From NCBI RefSeq assembly GCF_016428915.1, contig NZ_JAELTP010000013.1, positions 1-64,000 of the forward strand: a stretch of 64,000 bases of DNA, written 5' to 3'. The notes below the pieces were generated by a model. The model saw only the letters and a list, made by a program, of their open reading frames with translations. It made no database searches and was not told where the DNA came from. This stretch comes from Pandoraea sp. ASV26 (GTDB lineage: Bacteria > Pseudomonadota > Gammaproteobacteria > Burkholderiales > Burkholderiaceae). The position numbers and the translations under genes were made by a program. This document shows positions 1 to 8,327 of the stretch, one piece after another (the first letter of the stretch is position 1; each line of letters opens with the position of its first letter).

Positions 1-666
1 CAGGAACGCACGAATGTCAGCCTCGGTGCTGAGCACGCCCTCGTAGACTTCCACGCCCGCCAGTTTGACGGCGTCGTGATACTGCGTGAGCGCGTCGAGC
101 ACGGCCTGTTGCTGCGCGGTGTCGCGCACGCCGGTACGTCCGCCCGTCACGCCGAGTTCGATGAGCACCTGAACCGACTGGCCGCGCGCGCGGAAGAACT
201 CGCCCAGATGTGCCACCGCTGCGGCGGAATCCACCAGACAGAAGAACTCGAAATCGGGATCCTTGAGCAGATCGGCGATCAGCGCCATGTTGCGCTTGCC
301 CACGAGCTGGTTCGCCATGAGGATGCGCCGCACGCCATGGTGATACGCCGCGTGGGTCTGCTGCGCCGTGGCGAGCGTAATGCCCCACGCGCCCCCGTCG
401 AGCTGACGACGGAACAGCTTCGGTGCCATCGTCGTCTTGCCGTGCGGAGCGAGCTTCACGCCGTACTCCTGCACAAAGCGCTGCATCCACGCGAGGTTGT
501 GACGAATCTTGTCTTCATAGAGCACGGCGCTCGGCAGGCTCAGGTCTTCATTGAGCAAATTCCAGCCCAAACCCGCCGTGTCGGACGGCGCCAGCGGCGC
601 ATTCAACTCACCCAGACCCTTGTTGAGGGTATCGATCATGCCATGCTGATAGTTTGTATCATTCAT
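1..666 (-). CDS. Amino acid deaminase / D-serine dehydratase-like PLP enzyme (3' part cut by window edge)
   Basis: The minus-strand reading frame is open from an ATG at 666 to the window edge, giving the first 222 residues. GGAGG lies seven to eight bases upstream of the ATG. The N-terminal region resembles the alanine-racemase-like fold III PLP enzymes annotated as amino acid deaminase or DSD1-type D-serine/D-threonine dehydratase. The segment LAPHGKTTMAP places the likely PLP-binding lysine at residue 77, and VLIELGVTGGRTGVR follows near residue 165. It is divergent from an RpiR regulator, an N-acyl-D-amino-acid deacylase and RidA. This suggests that it deaminates the D-amino acid released by the deacylase. 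The exact substrate cannot be read from the sequence, and the C-terminus is missing. Confidence 0.85.
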   Translation of the reverse strand, partial: MNDTNYQHGMIDTLNKGLGELNAPLAPSDTAGLGWNLLNEDLSLPSAVLYEDKIRHNLAWMQRFVQEYGVKLAPHGKTTMAPKLFRRQLDGGAWGITLATAQQTHAAYHHGVRRILMANQLVGKRNMALIADLLKDPDFEFFCLVDSAAAVAHLGEFFRARGQSVQVLIELGVTGGRTGVRDTAQQQAVLDALTQYHDAVKLAGVEVYEGVLSTEADIRAFL

Positions 667-714
667 TGAGAATCCTCCACGTGACGACGCGCCGACAACC
701 GCCGGATGGCTCAC

Positions 715-745
715 ATAATAGCTTTTAATTACCGGTGTTTGACAA
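715..745 (-). promoter_or_regulatory. Candidate sigma70-like promoter for the deaminase gene
   Basis: On the minus strand TTGTCA (745-740) is followed 19 bases later by TATTAT (720-715), about 50 bases before the deaminase ATG. The spacing is slightly long, so this is a prediction only. Its -35 region abuts the inverted repeat at 746-766. Confidence 0.4.
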
Positions 746-766
746 TTTTGTTATAAAGTAACAAAA
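746..766. promoter_or_regulatory. Inverted repeat, likely RpiR-family operator
   Basis: TTTTGTTA (746-753), a five-base spacer TAAAG and TAACAAAA (759-766) form a perfect 8-bp-arm inverted repeat in the AT-rich 164-bp gap between the divergent deaminase and regulator genes. RpiR/MurR regulators usually bind such sites in divergent control regions. The regulator starts 65 bases downstream. Binding is inferred. Confidence 0.55.
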
Positions 767-830
767 ATTTGGAAAACCTTTCAGACGTGCATCCCGGCAA
801 CCCGCTGCGGGTGCCGCACAGACCCGAGAC

Positions 831-1712
831 ATGGCGGAAACCTTCGATATCGTCACGCGTGTTGCCGAGCGCAGCGACGCCCTGAGTCAGGCGGAGCGCA
901 AAGTCGCGCAGGTCGTGCTGGAAGACGTGGCGGGCGCGGCGGCGGCATCGATCAATGTGCTGGCTGAGCGCGCCGGGGTGAGCGAGGCGAGCGTGACGCG
1001 CTTCGCCAAGGCAATGGGCTGCCGCGACGTGCGCGATCTCAAGCTGCGTCTGGCGCAAGCCGCGGTTGTCGGTCAGCGCTTTTATGGTGCGAATGCGGCG
1101 AACGCACAGGACGGTTCGGGCGAGACGATCGACCGGATCGCCGACGACATTCAAACCACGTTGCAGGTGCATCGCGGCCTTATCAAGCCGGACGTGGTGC
1201 GGCGTGCGGCGCAGCGGTTGCTGTCGGCGCGCATGGTGTACGCCTTCGGCATGGGCGGCGGCTCGTCGCTCATGGCCGACGAGGCGCGCTATCGCCTCGT
1301 GCGTCTGGGACGGCCGATAGCGACCTATCAGGACGCCGTGATGGCCCGCATGGTCGCAGGCACGCTGGGGCGCGACGACGTCGTGCTTGCCTTCTCGGTG
1401 AGCGGTCACACGCCCGAGCTGATCTCCGTTTGCGAGATCGCGCGGGAGTACGGCGCACAGGTCGTGGCGATCACGGCGAGCGCCTCGCCGCTCGCGGCGT
1501 TGGCCGACGAGGTGCTGCCGATCCGTGCGCTGGAAACGGACTTTATTTTCAAACCGTCGTCGTCGCGCTACGCGATGCTGCTCGCGATGGACGTGCTGGC
1601 CACGGAATTGGCGTTGCTCGTCAAGCCGCAGAGTCAGGCGCTGTTGCGGCGGATCAAGTATGTGCTCGACACGCATCGGGGCGGCGGCGATCGCCAGCCT
1701 CTGGGAGACTGA
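831..1712 (+). CDS. MurR/RpiR family transcriptional regulator (HTH + SIS domains)
   Basis: A 293-residue protein of normal length for the RpiR family. Residues about 5-80 form the helix-turn-helix, with the recognition part near LAERAGVSEASVTRFAKAMG. Residues about 120-265 form a SIS sugar-isomerase-like ligand domain (YAFGMGGGSS, FSVSGHTPELI). SIS domains in this family normally sense phosphosugars, although RpiR members also control D-amino-acid deacylase loci. The stop codon is one base before the deacylase ATG, so the two genes are probably cotranscribed. The Shine-Dalgarno sequence is weak (GAG only). The likely target is the inverted repeat at 746-766 in the shared divergent promoter. 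Confidence 0.85.
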   Translation: MAETFDIVTRVAERSDALSQAERKVAQVVLEDVAGAAAASINVLAERAGVSEASVTRFAKAMGCRDVRDLKLRLAQAAVVGQRFYGANAANAQDGSGETIDRIADDIQTTLQVHRGLIKPDVVRRAAQRLLSARMVYAFGMGGGSSLMADEARYRLVRLGRPIATYQDAVMARMVAGTLGRDDVVLAFSVSGHTPELISVCEIAREYGAQVVAITASASPLAALADEVLPIRALETDFIFKPSSSRYAMLLAMDVLATELALLVKPQSQALLRRIKYVLDTHRGGGDRQPLGD

Positions 1713-1713
1713 C

Positions 1714-3204
1714 ATGACTGACTGCCTCGCGAACCGCACGGTCGACACCCTCATCACCCACGTTCGTCTGGTGGATGGCTCCGGTGTGCCGATGTCCGAC
1801 GAGCATTTCGACGTCGCGCTGCACGACGGTCGTATTCACACGATTGCGCCGGCCGGTGCCCTGTCTGGCTGGCAAGCGTCGCAGCACATGCCCGGCGACG
1901 GCTATGTGCTGAGCTCGGGCTTCATCGACGTGCACACCCACGACGACACGAACGTGGTGCGTGCGCCGGAAATGACGCCGAAGCTCTCGCAGGGCGTGAC
2001 GACGGTGGTCGTCGGCAACTGCGGCATCAGCGCGTCGCCGGTCACGCTCAAGGGCGATCCGCCCGACCCGATGAACCTGCTCGGTGACGCCGACGCGTTC
2101 CGGTACCCGACCTTCGCCGCCTATGTCGAAGCGCTCGAGAAAGCGCAGCCGGCGATCAACGTGGCCGCGCTGATTGGTCATACCGCATTGCGCAACAACC
2201 ATATGGACCGGCTCGACCGTGCCGCGACCGACGCGGAAATCGAGGGCATGCGCGCGCAATTGCGCGAAGCGCTCGAGCACGGCGCGTTGGGGTTGTCCAC
2301 CGGTCTCGCCTATGCGAACGCGAATGCCGCGCCCACCGAGGAAGTCCTCGCGCTGGCCGAGCCGCTTGCCGAGGCGGGCGGTCTCTACGCGACGCATCTG
2401 CGCACCGAATTCGCCGAGATTCTCGAAGCGCTCGATGAAGCCTTTCGCATCGGCCGTCATGCCCGCGTGCCGGTCGTCATCTCGCATCTGAAGTGCGCGG
2501 GCGTCGATAACTGGGGACGCAGCGCCGAGATTCTCGAAGCGCTCGACAAGGCGCAACGCTTCCAGCCGGTCGGCTGCGACTGCTATCCGTACACCGCGAG
2601 TTCGTCGACGCTCGATCTCAAGCAAGTGACGGACGACTTCGACATTCTCGTGACGTGGTCGCAACCGCACCCGGAGCACGGCGGCAAGCTGCTCGCGACG
2701 ATTGCCGGTGAGTGGGGGGTGGACCTGATGGAAGCGGCGAAGCGTCTGCAACCGGCGGGCGCGGTGTATCACTGCATGGAAGAGGACGACGTGCGACGCA
2801 TTCTGCGCCACCCGGCGAGCGTCGTCGGCTCCGACGGGCTGCCGAACGATCCGTTGCCGCATCCGCGCCTGTGGGGCGCATTCCCGCGCGTGCTCGGCCG
2901 CTACAGCCGTGAGCAACAGTTGTTTCCGCTGGCCGAGGCCGTCCACAAGATGACGGGCCTCTCGGCAGAGCGTTTCGGTTTGACGCAGCGCGGTTTCGTA
3001 CGCGAAGGCTACTGGGCCGATCTGGTGTTGTTCGATCCGGCCACGGTCGCCGATGCCGCCACGTTTACCGATCCCATGCAGCCGGCCTATGGCATTGCCG
3101 CCGTGTGGGTCAACGGCGTGTTGTCGTGGCAGGACCGGGCACCCACGCAGAATGCGCGTGCGGGCCGTTTCGTGCGTCGTGGCTCGCCCCAGCCGGTGCT
3201 TTGA
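1714..3204 (+). CDS. N-acyl-D-amino-acid deacylase (D-aminoacylase, amidohydrolase family)
   Basis: 496 residues. The ATG at 1714 is preceded by GGGAG six bases away and follows the regulator stop by one base; the frame stays open further upstream, but those codons overlap the regulator. It hydrolyses N-acyl-D-amino acids to D-amino acid plus fatty acid or acetate. Family signatures are visible in order: GFIDVHTHDD (metal-binding His residues near 70), VVVGNCGIS (the conserved cysteine), ATHLRTEF, VISHLKCAG, and VVGSDGLPND with the catalytic-type Asp near residue 371. Length matches characterised D-aminoacylases (480-500 residues). It sits in an apparent operon with the RpiR regulator and RidA. 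The acyl and side-chain preferences are unknown. Confidence 0.9.
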   Translation: MTDCLANRTVDTLITHVRLVDGSGVPMSDEHFDVALHDGRIHTIAPAGALSGWQASQHMPGDGYVLSSGFIDVHTHDDTNVVRAPEMTPKLSQGVTTVVVGNCGISASPVTLKGDPPDPMNLLGDADAFRYPTFAAYVEALEKAQPAINVAALIGHTALRNNHMDRLDRAATDAEIEGMRAQLREALEHGALGLSTGLAYANANAAPTEEVLALAEPLAEAGGLYATHLRTEFAEILEALDEAFRIGRHARVPVVISHLKCAGVDNWGRSAEILEALDKAQRFQPVGCDCYPYTASSSTLDLKQVTDDFDILVTWSQPHPEHGGKLLATIAGEWGVDLMEAAKRLQPAGAVYHCMEEDDVRRILRHPASVVGSDGLPNDPLPHPRLWGAFPRVLGRYSREQQLFPLAEAVHKMTGLSAERFGLTQRGFVREGYWADLVLFDPATVADAATFTDPMQPAYGIAAVWVNGVLSWQDRAPTQNARAGRFVRRGSPQPVL

Positions 3205-3243
3205 GTGAGTGTTATTGAAACTGTTGAGTTGAAAGGAGCAATG

Positions 3244-3636
3244 ATGAGTATCAAGCGATATGGCGTGGAAGGCGGGCAGGGCACAGGTGGCCAGCGCATG
3301 CCCTTCGCACGCGCAACCGAGGCCGACGGTTTCCTGTTCGTCTCGGGGCAGACCCCGATGAAAGACGGCGAAGTGATCGATGGCGGCATCGTGGCCCAGA
3401 CGCATCAGGCCATCCAGAACATGCTGGCCATTCTCGCGGAAGCGGGTTACGGCCCCGAGCACGTCATGCGCTGCGGTGTGTGGCTGGACGATCCGCGCGA
3501 CTTCGCGTCGTTCAACAAGGTATTCAAGGAATACTTCGGCGAACATCCGCCCGCGCGCGCCTGCGTGGTGTCGAGCATGGTGATCGACTGCAAGGTGGAA
3601 GTGGATTGCGTGGCGTACAAAAAGCCTGCGGCCTGA
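3244..3636 (+). CDS. RidA family reactive enamine/imine deaminase
   Basis: 130 residues from the ATG at 3244, which has AAAGGAG five bases upstream; an ATG at 3241 is the alternative, and the frame extends back to GTG 3205 without ribosome-binding support. RidA (YjgF/YER057c/UK114) proteins hydrolyse reactive enamine/imine intermediates released by PLP-dependent dehydratases. LFVSGQTP and the conserved arginine in HPPARACVV are visible. It lies 39 bases after the deacylase and opposite a PLP deaminase, which is exactly the type of enzyme that releases such intermediates. Its role here is therefore probably to complete deamination of the D-amino acid to the 2-keto acid. Confidence 0.88.
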   Translation: MSIKRYGVEGGQGTGGQRMPFARATEADGFLFVSGQTPMKDGEVIDGGIVAQTHQAIQNMLAILAEAGYGPEHVMRCGVWLDDPRDFASFNKVFKEYFGEHPPARACVVSSMVIDCKVEVDCVAYKKPAA

Positions 3637-3714
3637 GGATGTGAACGTTGCTTGCGGTGGGGCGTCCGGTACGCTCGCCGTCATGTGACGACAATGCGAA
3701 GCAGCGAAACAGTG

Positions 3715-3750
3715 AAAACGGCCGACGATTGCGTCGGCCGTTTTCGTTTT
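3715..3750 (+). terminator. Intrinsic terminator of the D-amino-acid operon
   Basis: AAAACGGCCGAC (3715-3726), loop GATTGC and GTCGGCCGTTTT (3733-3744) form a perfect 12-bp stem followed by CGTTTT, 79 bases after the ridA stop. Confidence 0.85.
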
Positions 3751-3876
3751 CACACCACGCTTTCACATTGACGGACACTTAGGTTGCCGTTTCGCAAAGT
3801 CTGCGGTGTGACTTCGATGGCCAACGAAACCGGGTACGCGCAGTCTTGTATCTCCCAACCAAAAAGGAGATCTATC

Positions 3877-4356
3877 GTGAGACAAGGGCCAATTTCGGGA
3901 GCGGGTCTGCAACCGCAGCATCATGGAGGCGTCGAGTCTGCCGATGCGTTGCAGGTCGACATCGATTTTCCGTCAACGCCTGACGACGTGCGTTTGCGGT
4001 CCTGTACGATGAGCCGTCTATCCAACGCGGGGTGCGGCTCGGCGCTGCTGGGGCTGGCGAGCACGATTCTGGGACTGGTGGGACTCGCGAGCGCCGCGTA
4101 CATCTGTCTCGACGCCGATGCGCTGCCCGACACGTCGATCGATGCGCACAACCGCCGATGGGTGGGATACGGCTTCGGCGCGGGCATGGGATTCGTGTCG
4201 TCGGTGGCGGTGACGTTCGGTCTCACGCAAGTGTGTCTGGCGCGGCGAAAGCGTCGCGACGCAGCGCAGGAAATGAGTGCATTGAGCGTGCGTGCTCGCT
4301 TCGAGACCGCTTTCGGGACCGCTAATACGGAGGGCTTTCGGCGTGAGCCTGCTTGA
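3877..4356 (+). CDS. Hypothetical membrane protein paired with a type III chaperone-like gene
   Basis: 159 residues from GTG 3877, chosen because AAGGAG lies seven bases upstream; an ATG at 3784 in the same frame lacks such a site. I do not recognise a named family. Residues 1-50 are polar. Two strongly hydrophobic segments follow: about 60-82 (rich in Leu, Gly, Ala; ends AAYICL) and about 100-120 (GYGFGAGMGFVSS onward), followed by a basic RRKRRD stretch. This looks like a two-helix hairpin with both ends on the same side. The downstream SycD-like gene overlaps its 3' end by 14 bases, so the two are translationally coupled. SycD-type chaperones bind hydrophobic translocators, so this protein could be the client; that is inference only. 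Confidence 0.6.
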   Translation: MRQGPISGAGLQPQHHGGVESADALQVDIDFPSTPDDVRLRSCTMSRLSNAGCGSALLGLASTILGLVGLASAAYICLDADALPDTSIDAHNRRWVGYGFGAGMGFVSSVAVTFGLTQVCLARRKRRDAAQEMSALSVRARFETAFGTANTEGFRREPA

Positions 4357-4864
4357 GATTCCCCAAGACAAGATGCCGTCCTCACAGGACATCGCCAATG
4401 AGATCGACATGGCGCTGGCCGCAGTGCGCGACGCCGAAAAGCAACGCGAGGCGATGGGGATGCCATGCCCCGGCGCGTGGGACGCGGTGCAATGCGACGC
4501 GGCGTATCGCTGCGGCTACGGCGCGTTCGAGCGTGGCGACTATGCGCAGGCCATTGAGTGTTTCGCGCCTCTGCTGTCGGCGTGTCCGCTAGAAGCGGAC
4601 TACGCGGTGGCGCTGGCCCTCTCGGTGCAACGGCACGGTGAGCCCAAGGTGGCGCTGCCGCTATTCATGGCGGCGGCGCTGATGGACGAGGAGTCGCCCG
4701 GTCCGATGTACCGTGTTGGCGAGTGCCTGATCGAGCTACAGCACTTCGAAGCGGCGTACCGCGCCATGAAGGAGACGCTGCATCGATGCGCCGGTCAGCC
4801 GAAGTATGCGAACGTGGGAAATGCCGCGCGCAGGATGATGGCGAGGGTCGCTTATATGAGTTGA
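4343..4864 (+). CDS. SycD/LcrH/CesD-like type III secretion chaperone (TPR protein)
   Basis: 173 residues from GTG 4343, with GGAGG nine bases upstream and a 14-base overlap with the preceding gene. Three TPR-like helical pairs span residues about 45-150: AYRCGYGAFERGDYAQAIECF, YAVALALSVQ...ALPLFMAAALM, and GPMYRVGECLIEL followed by FEAAYRAMKETL. The Gly-Ala-Tyr spacing and total length match class II type III secretion chaperones (about 160-170 residues), which bind hydrophobic translocators. No secretion apparatus gene is visible in the flanking 60 kb. A generic TPR protein remains possible. It is likely an orphan accessory pair with the upstream membrane protein. Confidence 0.7.
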   Translation: MSLLEIPQDKMPSSQDIANEIDMALAAVRDAEKQREAMGMPCPGAWDAVQCDAAYRCGYGAFERGDYAQAIECFAPLLSACPLEADYAVALALSVQRHGEPKVALPLFMAAALMDEESPGPMYRVGECLIELQHFEAAYRAMKETLHRCAGQPKYANVGNAARRMMARVAYMS

Positions 4865-4899
4865 CCGCTACGCAAGCACTCCTTGGATGAGATGGTGGT

Positions 4900-4936
4900 A
4901 TGGCGACGGGGCTCATCAACCCGTCGCCATTTTTTT
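4900..4936 (+). terminator. Intrinsic terminator after the chaperone-like gene
   Basis: ATGGCGACGGG (4900-4910), a nine-base loop, CCCGTCGCCAT (4920-4930) and a run of Ts. The stem is a perfect 11 bp. Confidence 0.85.
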
Positions 4937-4943
4937 CAGATCG

Positions 4944-4982
4944 CGTTCATGTCACGTTCATGTCACGTTCATGTCACGTTCA
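4944..4982. repeat. 11-bp tandem repeat, 3.5 copies
   Basis: The unit CGTTCATGTCA occurs at 4944-4954, 4955-4965 and 4966-4976, with a partial CGTTCA at 4977-4982. It lies between the converging ends of the chaperone-like gene and queF. The one-helical-turn period is notable. Confidence 0.95.
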
Positions 4983-4989
4983 GGCAGCC

Positions 4990-5817
4990 TCACTGACGCG
5001 CCGTGCGTGCGTTGTCCGGCATCGGCAGCGTGAAGTTGGTGCGAAACGGGTTGATGTCGAGTCCGCCGCGTCGCGTATAGCGGGCATACACGGCCAACTG
5101 GCTCGGTTTGCACTGGCGCAGGATGTCCATGAAGATGCCTTCCACGCATTGCTCGTGAAAGCCGGTATGACGGCGGTACGAAATCACGTACTTGAGCAGA
5201 CCTTCCTGATCGATCGGCGGCCCGACATAGCGGATCTGCAAGCTGCCCCAGTCGGGTTGTCCCGTCACCGGGCAATTGGACTTGAGCAGGTTCGAGACGA
5301 GTGTCTCGTCCACATGCGGCTCGCCCTGCGCGGCCTTGAGCAGCGTTGCATCGGGCGCGTAGATGTCGGTTTCAATGTCGAGACGGTCGACGAGCACGCC
5401 TTCGAGCTCATCGAGTTCGAGCTTGCCGAAAGCCGCCGGTTCGATGAGGCGCACTTGTACTGCGGCGCCCGCCGCTTCGGACAGGTCCTGCTGAATCAGT
5501 GCACGTACGGCGTCGACGTTGGCCAGCCTGGTTTGGGCGAACGAGCCGAGATACAGCTTGAACGACTTCGACTCGATGATGTTCGGCGAGTCGGCCGGCA
5601 CGATGGCGGTGAGCAGCGCGATCTGCGGCTTGCCCTTTTCGTTCAGCCACGAGAGTTCGTAGCCGTTCCAGATGTCCGCGCCGAAGAACGGCAGGGCATC
5701 GGGCACGCCGATGGCTGCGCGCGCCGGGGCACGTGCGATCGGGAAGAGCAGGGACGGCGCGTATTGCTCGGTGTAGGCAACTTCTTTGCCCAGCGGAGAT
5801 TGGTCAGGCGTTGTCAT
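4990..5817 (-). CDS. queF: NADPH-dependent 7-cyano-7-deazaguanine (preQ0) reductase QueF
   Basis: 275 residues, the long bimodular (YqcD/E. coli-like, about 280 residues) form. It reduces preQ0 to preQ1 in queuosine tRNA modification in the cytoplasm. The catalytic thioimide-forming cysteine is C182 in [12 protein letters not shown], with the conserved Asp at 189. The substrate-binding motif ESKSFKLYL lies near residue 82, and FHEQCVE is near 230. The ATG at 5817 overlaps the 5'-nucleotidase stop by 14 bases, so the two are translationally coupled. No other queuosine gene is in the window, and I did not identify a preQ1 riboswitch upstream. Confidence 0.95.
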   Translation of the reverse strand: MTTPDQSPLGKEVAYTEQYAPSLLFPIARAPARAAIGVPDALPFFGADIWNGYELSWLNEKGKPQIALLTAIVPADSPNIIESKSFKLYLGSFAQTRLANVDAVRALIQQDLSEAAGAAVQVRLIEPAAFGKLELDELEGVLVDRLDIETDIYAPDATLLKAAQGEPHVDETLVSNLLKSNCPVTGQPDWGSLQIRYVGPPIDQEGLLKYVISYRRHTGFHEQCVEGIFMDILRQCKPSQLAVYARYTRRGGLDINPFRTNFTLPMPDNARTARQ

Positions 5818-6742
5818 GATTTGCAATGCCACTGATGACGTGTCCGGTCGGGCTGACCCGCGCGGCCGACTCGCAGTGGCGTGTCTGATCGTCGAAGAAG
5901 AAATCGGGCTCGAACTCACGCAGGAAAGTGCCTTTGTCCAGCCCGCCCAGGAACATCGCCTCATCGATGTCGATTTTCCAATCCATCAGCGTGCGAATGG
6001 CGCGCTCGTGCGCCGGGGCCGAGCGCGCTGTCACCAGCGCCGTACGGATTCTGACCGGGACCTCGTGTCCCGCGAGCGTTTGCAAGCGGTGCAGTGCCAG
6101 CAACAGCGGTTTGAACGGACCCGGTGGCAGCGGTGTCGCGGCGCGTTCGGTTTCGTGCTGCTGGAACGCGTCGAGGCCGTTGCGCTGGAAGATCCGTTCG
6201 GCTTCATCGGAGAAGAGCACCGCGTCGCCATCGAAGGCGATGCGGATTTCGTCAGGGTGCAGCTCCGCTTTCTTGGCCGAGTCGGGATACACGCGCGCTG
6301 CGGGAAAGCCCGCGGCCAGTGCACCGCGCACGTCGCGCTCGTTGGCCGAGAGGAACAGGTGGGCGCCCAGCGCGTTGAGGTAGCCGAACGGATCGCGCCC
6401 GCGCGTGAACACGCCACGCTCGATCTTGAGATCGACCTGACGCGCCGAGCGAAACACGCGCATGCCGCTCACGGGATCGTTGCGCGAGAGCACGACGACT
6501 TCGACGCGATGCTTGTCTGCGTCGCCCTCGCTTGCCTCATTGAAGGCGAGCAGCTTCTTCACGAGCGGAAACGCGACCCCGACGCGCGCGGGCACGTCGA
6601 GACGCTCCAACTGATAGCGCATGTACGACTGGTCGTCGCCGTGCGCCACGCCGGTCTCGTACACGCGGTTCTCTTCTTCGAAGTCGAACAGCGCACGCGA
6701 GGATATCGCGACAACGAGTTTGTTCTCGAGCGAGATCGGCAT
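5804..6742 (-). CDS. Cytosolic 5'-nucleotidase (5'-nucleotidase family PF06189-like)
   Basis: 312 residues. It resembles the bacterial relatives of cytosolic 5'-nucleotidase I, which dephosphorylate nucleoside monophosphates. The HAD-type signature appears as [15 protein letters not shown] near residue 170, an internal rather than N-terminal DxD motif as usual for this family. The start [16 protein letters not shown] and the end near [23 protein letters not shown] also fit. It sits between ilvA and queF on the minus strand with a 14-base overlap to queF and 55 bases from ilvA, so it is probably in one transcription unit. The specific nucleotide is not evident. Confidence 0.8.
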   Translation of the reverse strand: MPISLENKLVVAISSRALFDFEEENRVYETGVAHGDDQSYMRYQLERLDVPARVGVAFPLVKKLLAFNEASEGDADKHRVEVVVLSRNDPVSGMRVFRSARQVDLKIERGVFTRGRDPFGYLNALGAHLFLSANERDVRGALAAGFPAARVYPDSAKKAELHPDEIRIAFDGDAVLFSDEAERIFQRNGLDAFQQHETERAATPLPPGPFKPLLLALHRLQTLAGHEVPVRIRTALVTARSAPAHERAIRTLMDWKIDIDEAMFLGGLDKGTFLREFEPDFFFDDQTRHCESAARVSPTGHVISGIANHDNA

Positions 6743-6797
6743 GGTGGCGGCAGAGTCCTGTCGTGTGTGGTGGAGGGGGTGTCCGAGCGGTTCCGGC

Positions 6798-8327
6798 TTA
6801 CGCCAGGAACAGCTTGTAGACCGGGTTGTCGCTTTCGTCCCAGTAAGGATAGCCGAGCGTGGCGAGGAAGTCGCGGAACGCGGCCTTCTCGTTGTCCGGC
6901 ACTTGCATGCCCACGAGGATGTTGCTGTAGTCCGCGCCCTGATTCCGGTAATGGAAGAGGCTGATGTTCCAGTTCGGGCTCATGGCCGAGAGGAATTTCA
7001 TCAGCGCGCCCGGGCGCTCGGGGAACTCGAAGCGGAACAGCACTTCGTTGCTCGCGAGTGCCGAGCGGCCACCGACCATATAGCGGATGTGCTGTTTGGA
7101 CAGTTCGTCGTTGGACAGATCGAGCGTGGGGAAGCCATGACGCTCGAAGCCCGCCTTGATGCGCTCGCCTTCGTCGCGGTTATGCATCTGGATACCCACG
7201 AAGATGTGAGCGCTGGACGCTTCGCTAATTCGGTAATTGAACTCGGTCACATTGCGGCTGCCCACCACTTCGGTGAAGCGCTTGAAGCTACCGCGCGCCT
7301 CGGGAATGGTGACGGCGAACACGGCTTCGCGCGCTTCACCGACTTCGGCGCGCTCGGCCACGAAGCGCAGGCGGTCGAAGTTCATGTTGGCGCCGGACGT
7401 GATCGCAACGAGCGTTTCGCCTTTGAGCTTCTCGCGCTCGCTGTAGAGCTTGGCGCCCGCCACGGACAACGCGCCCGACGGCTCGAGCACGCTGCGGGTG
7501 TCCTGGAAGACGTCTTTGATGGCGGCACACAACTGATCGGTGTCCACGCGCACGACTTCGTCGAGGTGCGCCTCGCACAGGCGGAAGGTTTCGGCGCCAA
7601 CGTATTTCACGGCTGTGCCGTCGGCAAAGAGGCCAACGTCATGGAGGTGCACGCGCTCACCGGCATGGATCGATTGCGCCATGGCATCGGAGTCGACCGA
7701 CTGCACACCGATGACCTTGATCTCGGGGCGCACGGCCTTGACGTACGCGGCGACACCGGCGGCCAGACCGCCACCGCCGATAGGCACGAAGATGGCATGC
7801 AGCGGCCCCTGATGCTGGCGCAGCACTTCCATGGCGATGGTGCCCTGGCCGGCAATGACGTCGGGATCGTCGAACGGCGGCACGAAGGTGAGGCCGCGTT
7901 CTTCCTGCAATGTCATGGCGTGGGCGTAGGCATCGCTGTACGAGTCCCCGGCGAGCACGACTTCGACGGCGCGTCCGCCGTGGGTTCTGACGGCGTCGAT
8001 TTTCACCTGTGGCGTGGTGACGGGCATGACGATGACGGCCTTGCAGCCCAGACGTGCCGCCGAATACGCGACGCCTTGCGCGTGGTTGCCGGCCGACGCG
8101 GTGAGCACGCCGCGCTCGCGCTCGGCTTCGCTCAGGTTGGCCATCTTGTTGTACGCGCCCCGAATCTTGAAGGAGAACACCGTCTGGTTGTCTTCGCGCT
8201 TGAGATAAATTCGATTGTGCAGACGCATGGAAAGCGTGCGTGCCAATTCGAGTTCGCTTTCTTTGGCGACGTCGTAGACTTTTGCGGTCAGGATCTTCTT
8301 CAGATAATCGGGAGCTGCGTCGGACAT
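6798..8327 (-). CDS. ilvA: Threonine ammonia-lyase (threonine deaminase), biosynthetic
   Basis: 509 residues, the full length of the biosynthetic enzyme with a regulatory domain. It converts threonine to 2-oxobutanoate, the first step of isoleucine synthesis, and requires PLP. The PLP lysine is K54 in the segment QTVFSFKIRGAYNKM. TASAGNHAQGVA (near 95) and PIGGGGLAAGV (the glycine-rich phosphate loop near 190) are present. Residues about 335-410 and 430-505 form two ACT-like regulatory domains, consistent with isoleucine feedback. The upstream 120 bases show no leader peptide rich in Ile, Val or Leu, so classical attenuation was not found. Confidence 0.95.
   Translation of the reverse strand: MSDAAPDYLKKILTAKVYDVAKESELELARTLSMRLHNRIYLKREDNQTVFSFKIRGAYNKMANLSEAERERGVLTASAGNHAQGVAYSAARLGCKAVIVMPVTTPQVKIDAVRTHGGRAVEVVLAGDSYSDAYAHAMTLQEERGLTFVPPFDDPDVIAGQGTIAMEVLRQHQGPLHAIFVPIGGGGLAAGVAAYVKAVRPEIKVIGVQSVDSDAMAQSIHAGERVHLHDVGLFADGTAVKYVGAETFRLCEAHLDEVVRVDTDQLCAAIKDVFQDTRSVLEPSGALSVAGAKLYSEREKLKGETLVAITSGANMNFDRLRFVAERAEVGEAREAVFAVTIPEARGSFKRFTEVVGSRNVTEFNYRISEASSAHIFVGIQMHNRDEGERIKAGFERHGFPTLDLSNDELSKQHIRYMVGGRSALASNEVLFRFEFPERPGALMKFLSAMSPNWNISLFHYRNQGADYSNILVGMQVPDNEKAAFRDFLATLGYPYWDESDNPVYKLFLA

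Noticed and set aside
1654-3753. 699-codon minus-strand frame opposite the D-aminoacylase and RidA genes
   Set aside because: Shadow of well-supported plus-strand genes, and it crosses their boundaries and the terminator.
3791-3816. Possible hrpII box (TTCG-N16-TTCG) upstream of the type III chaperone-like pair
   Set aside because: The two TTCG elements are separated by 18 bases rather than 16, and no properly placed -10 follows.
4944-4982. Pho box interpretation of the 11-bp tandem repeat
   Set aside because: The repeat lies between converging gene ends with no downstream start, and only the TGTCA core matches.
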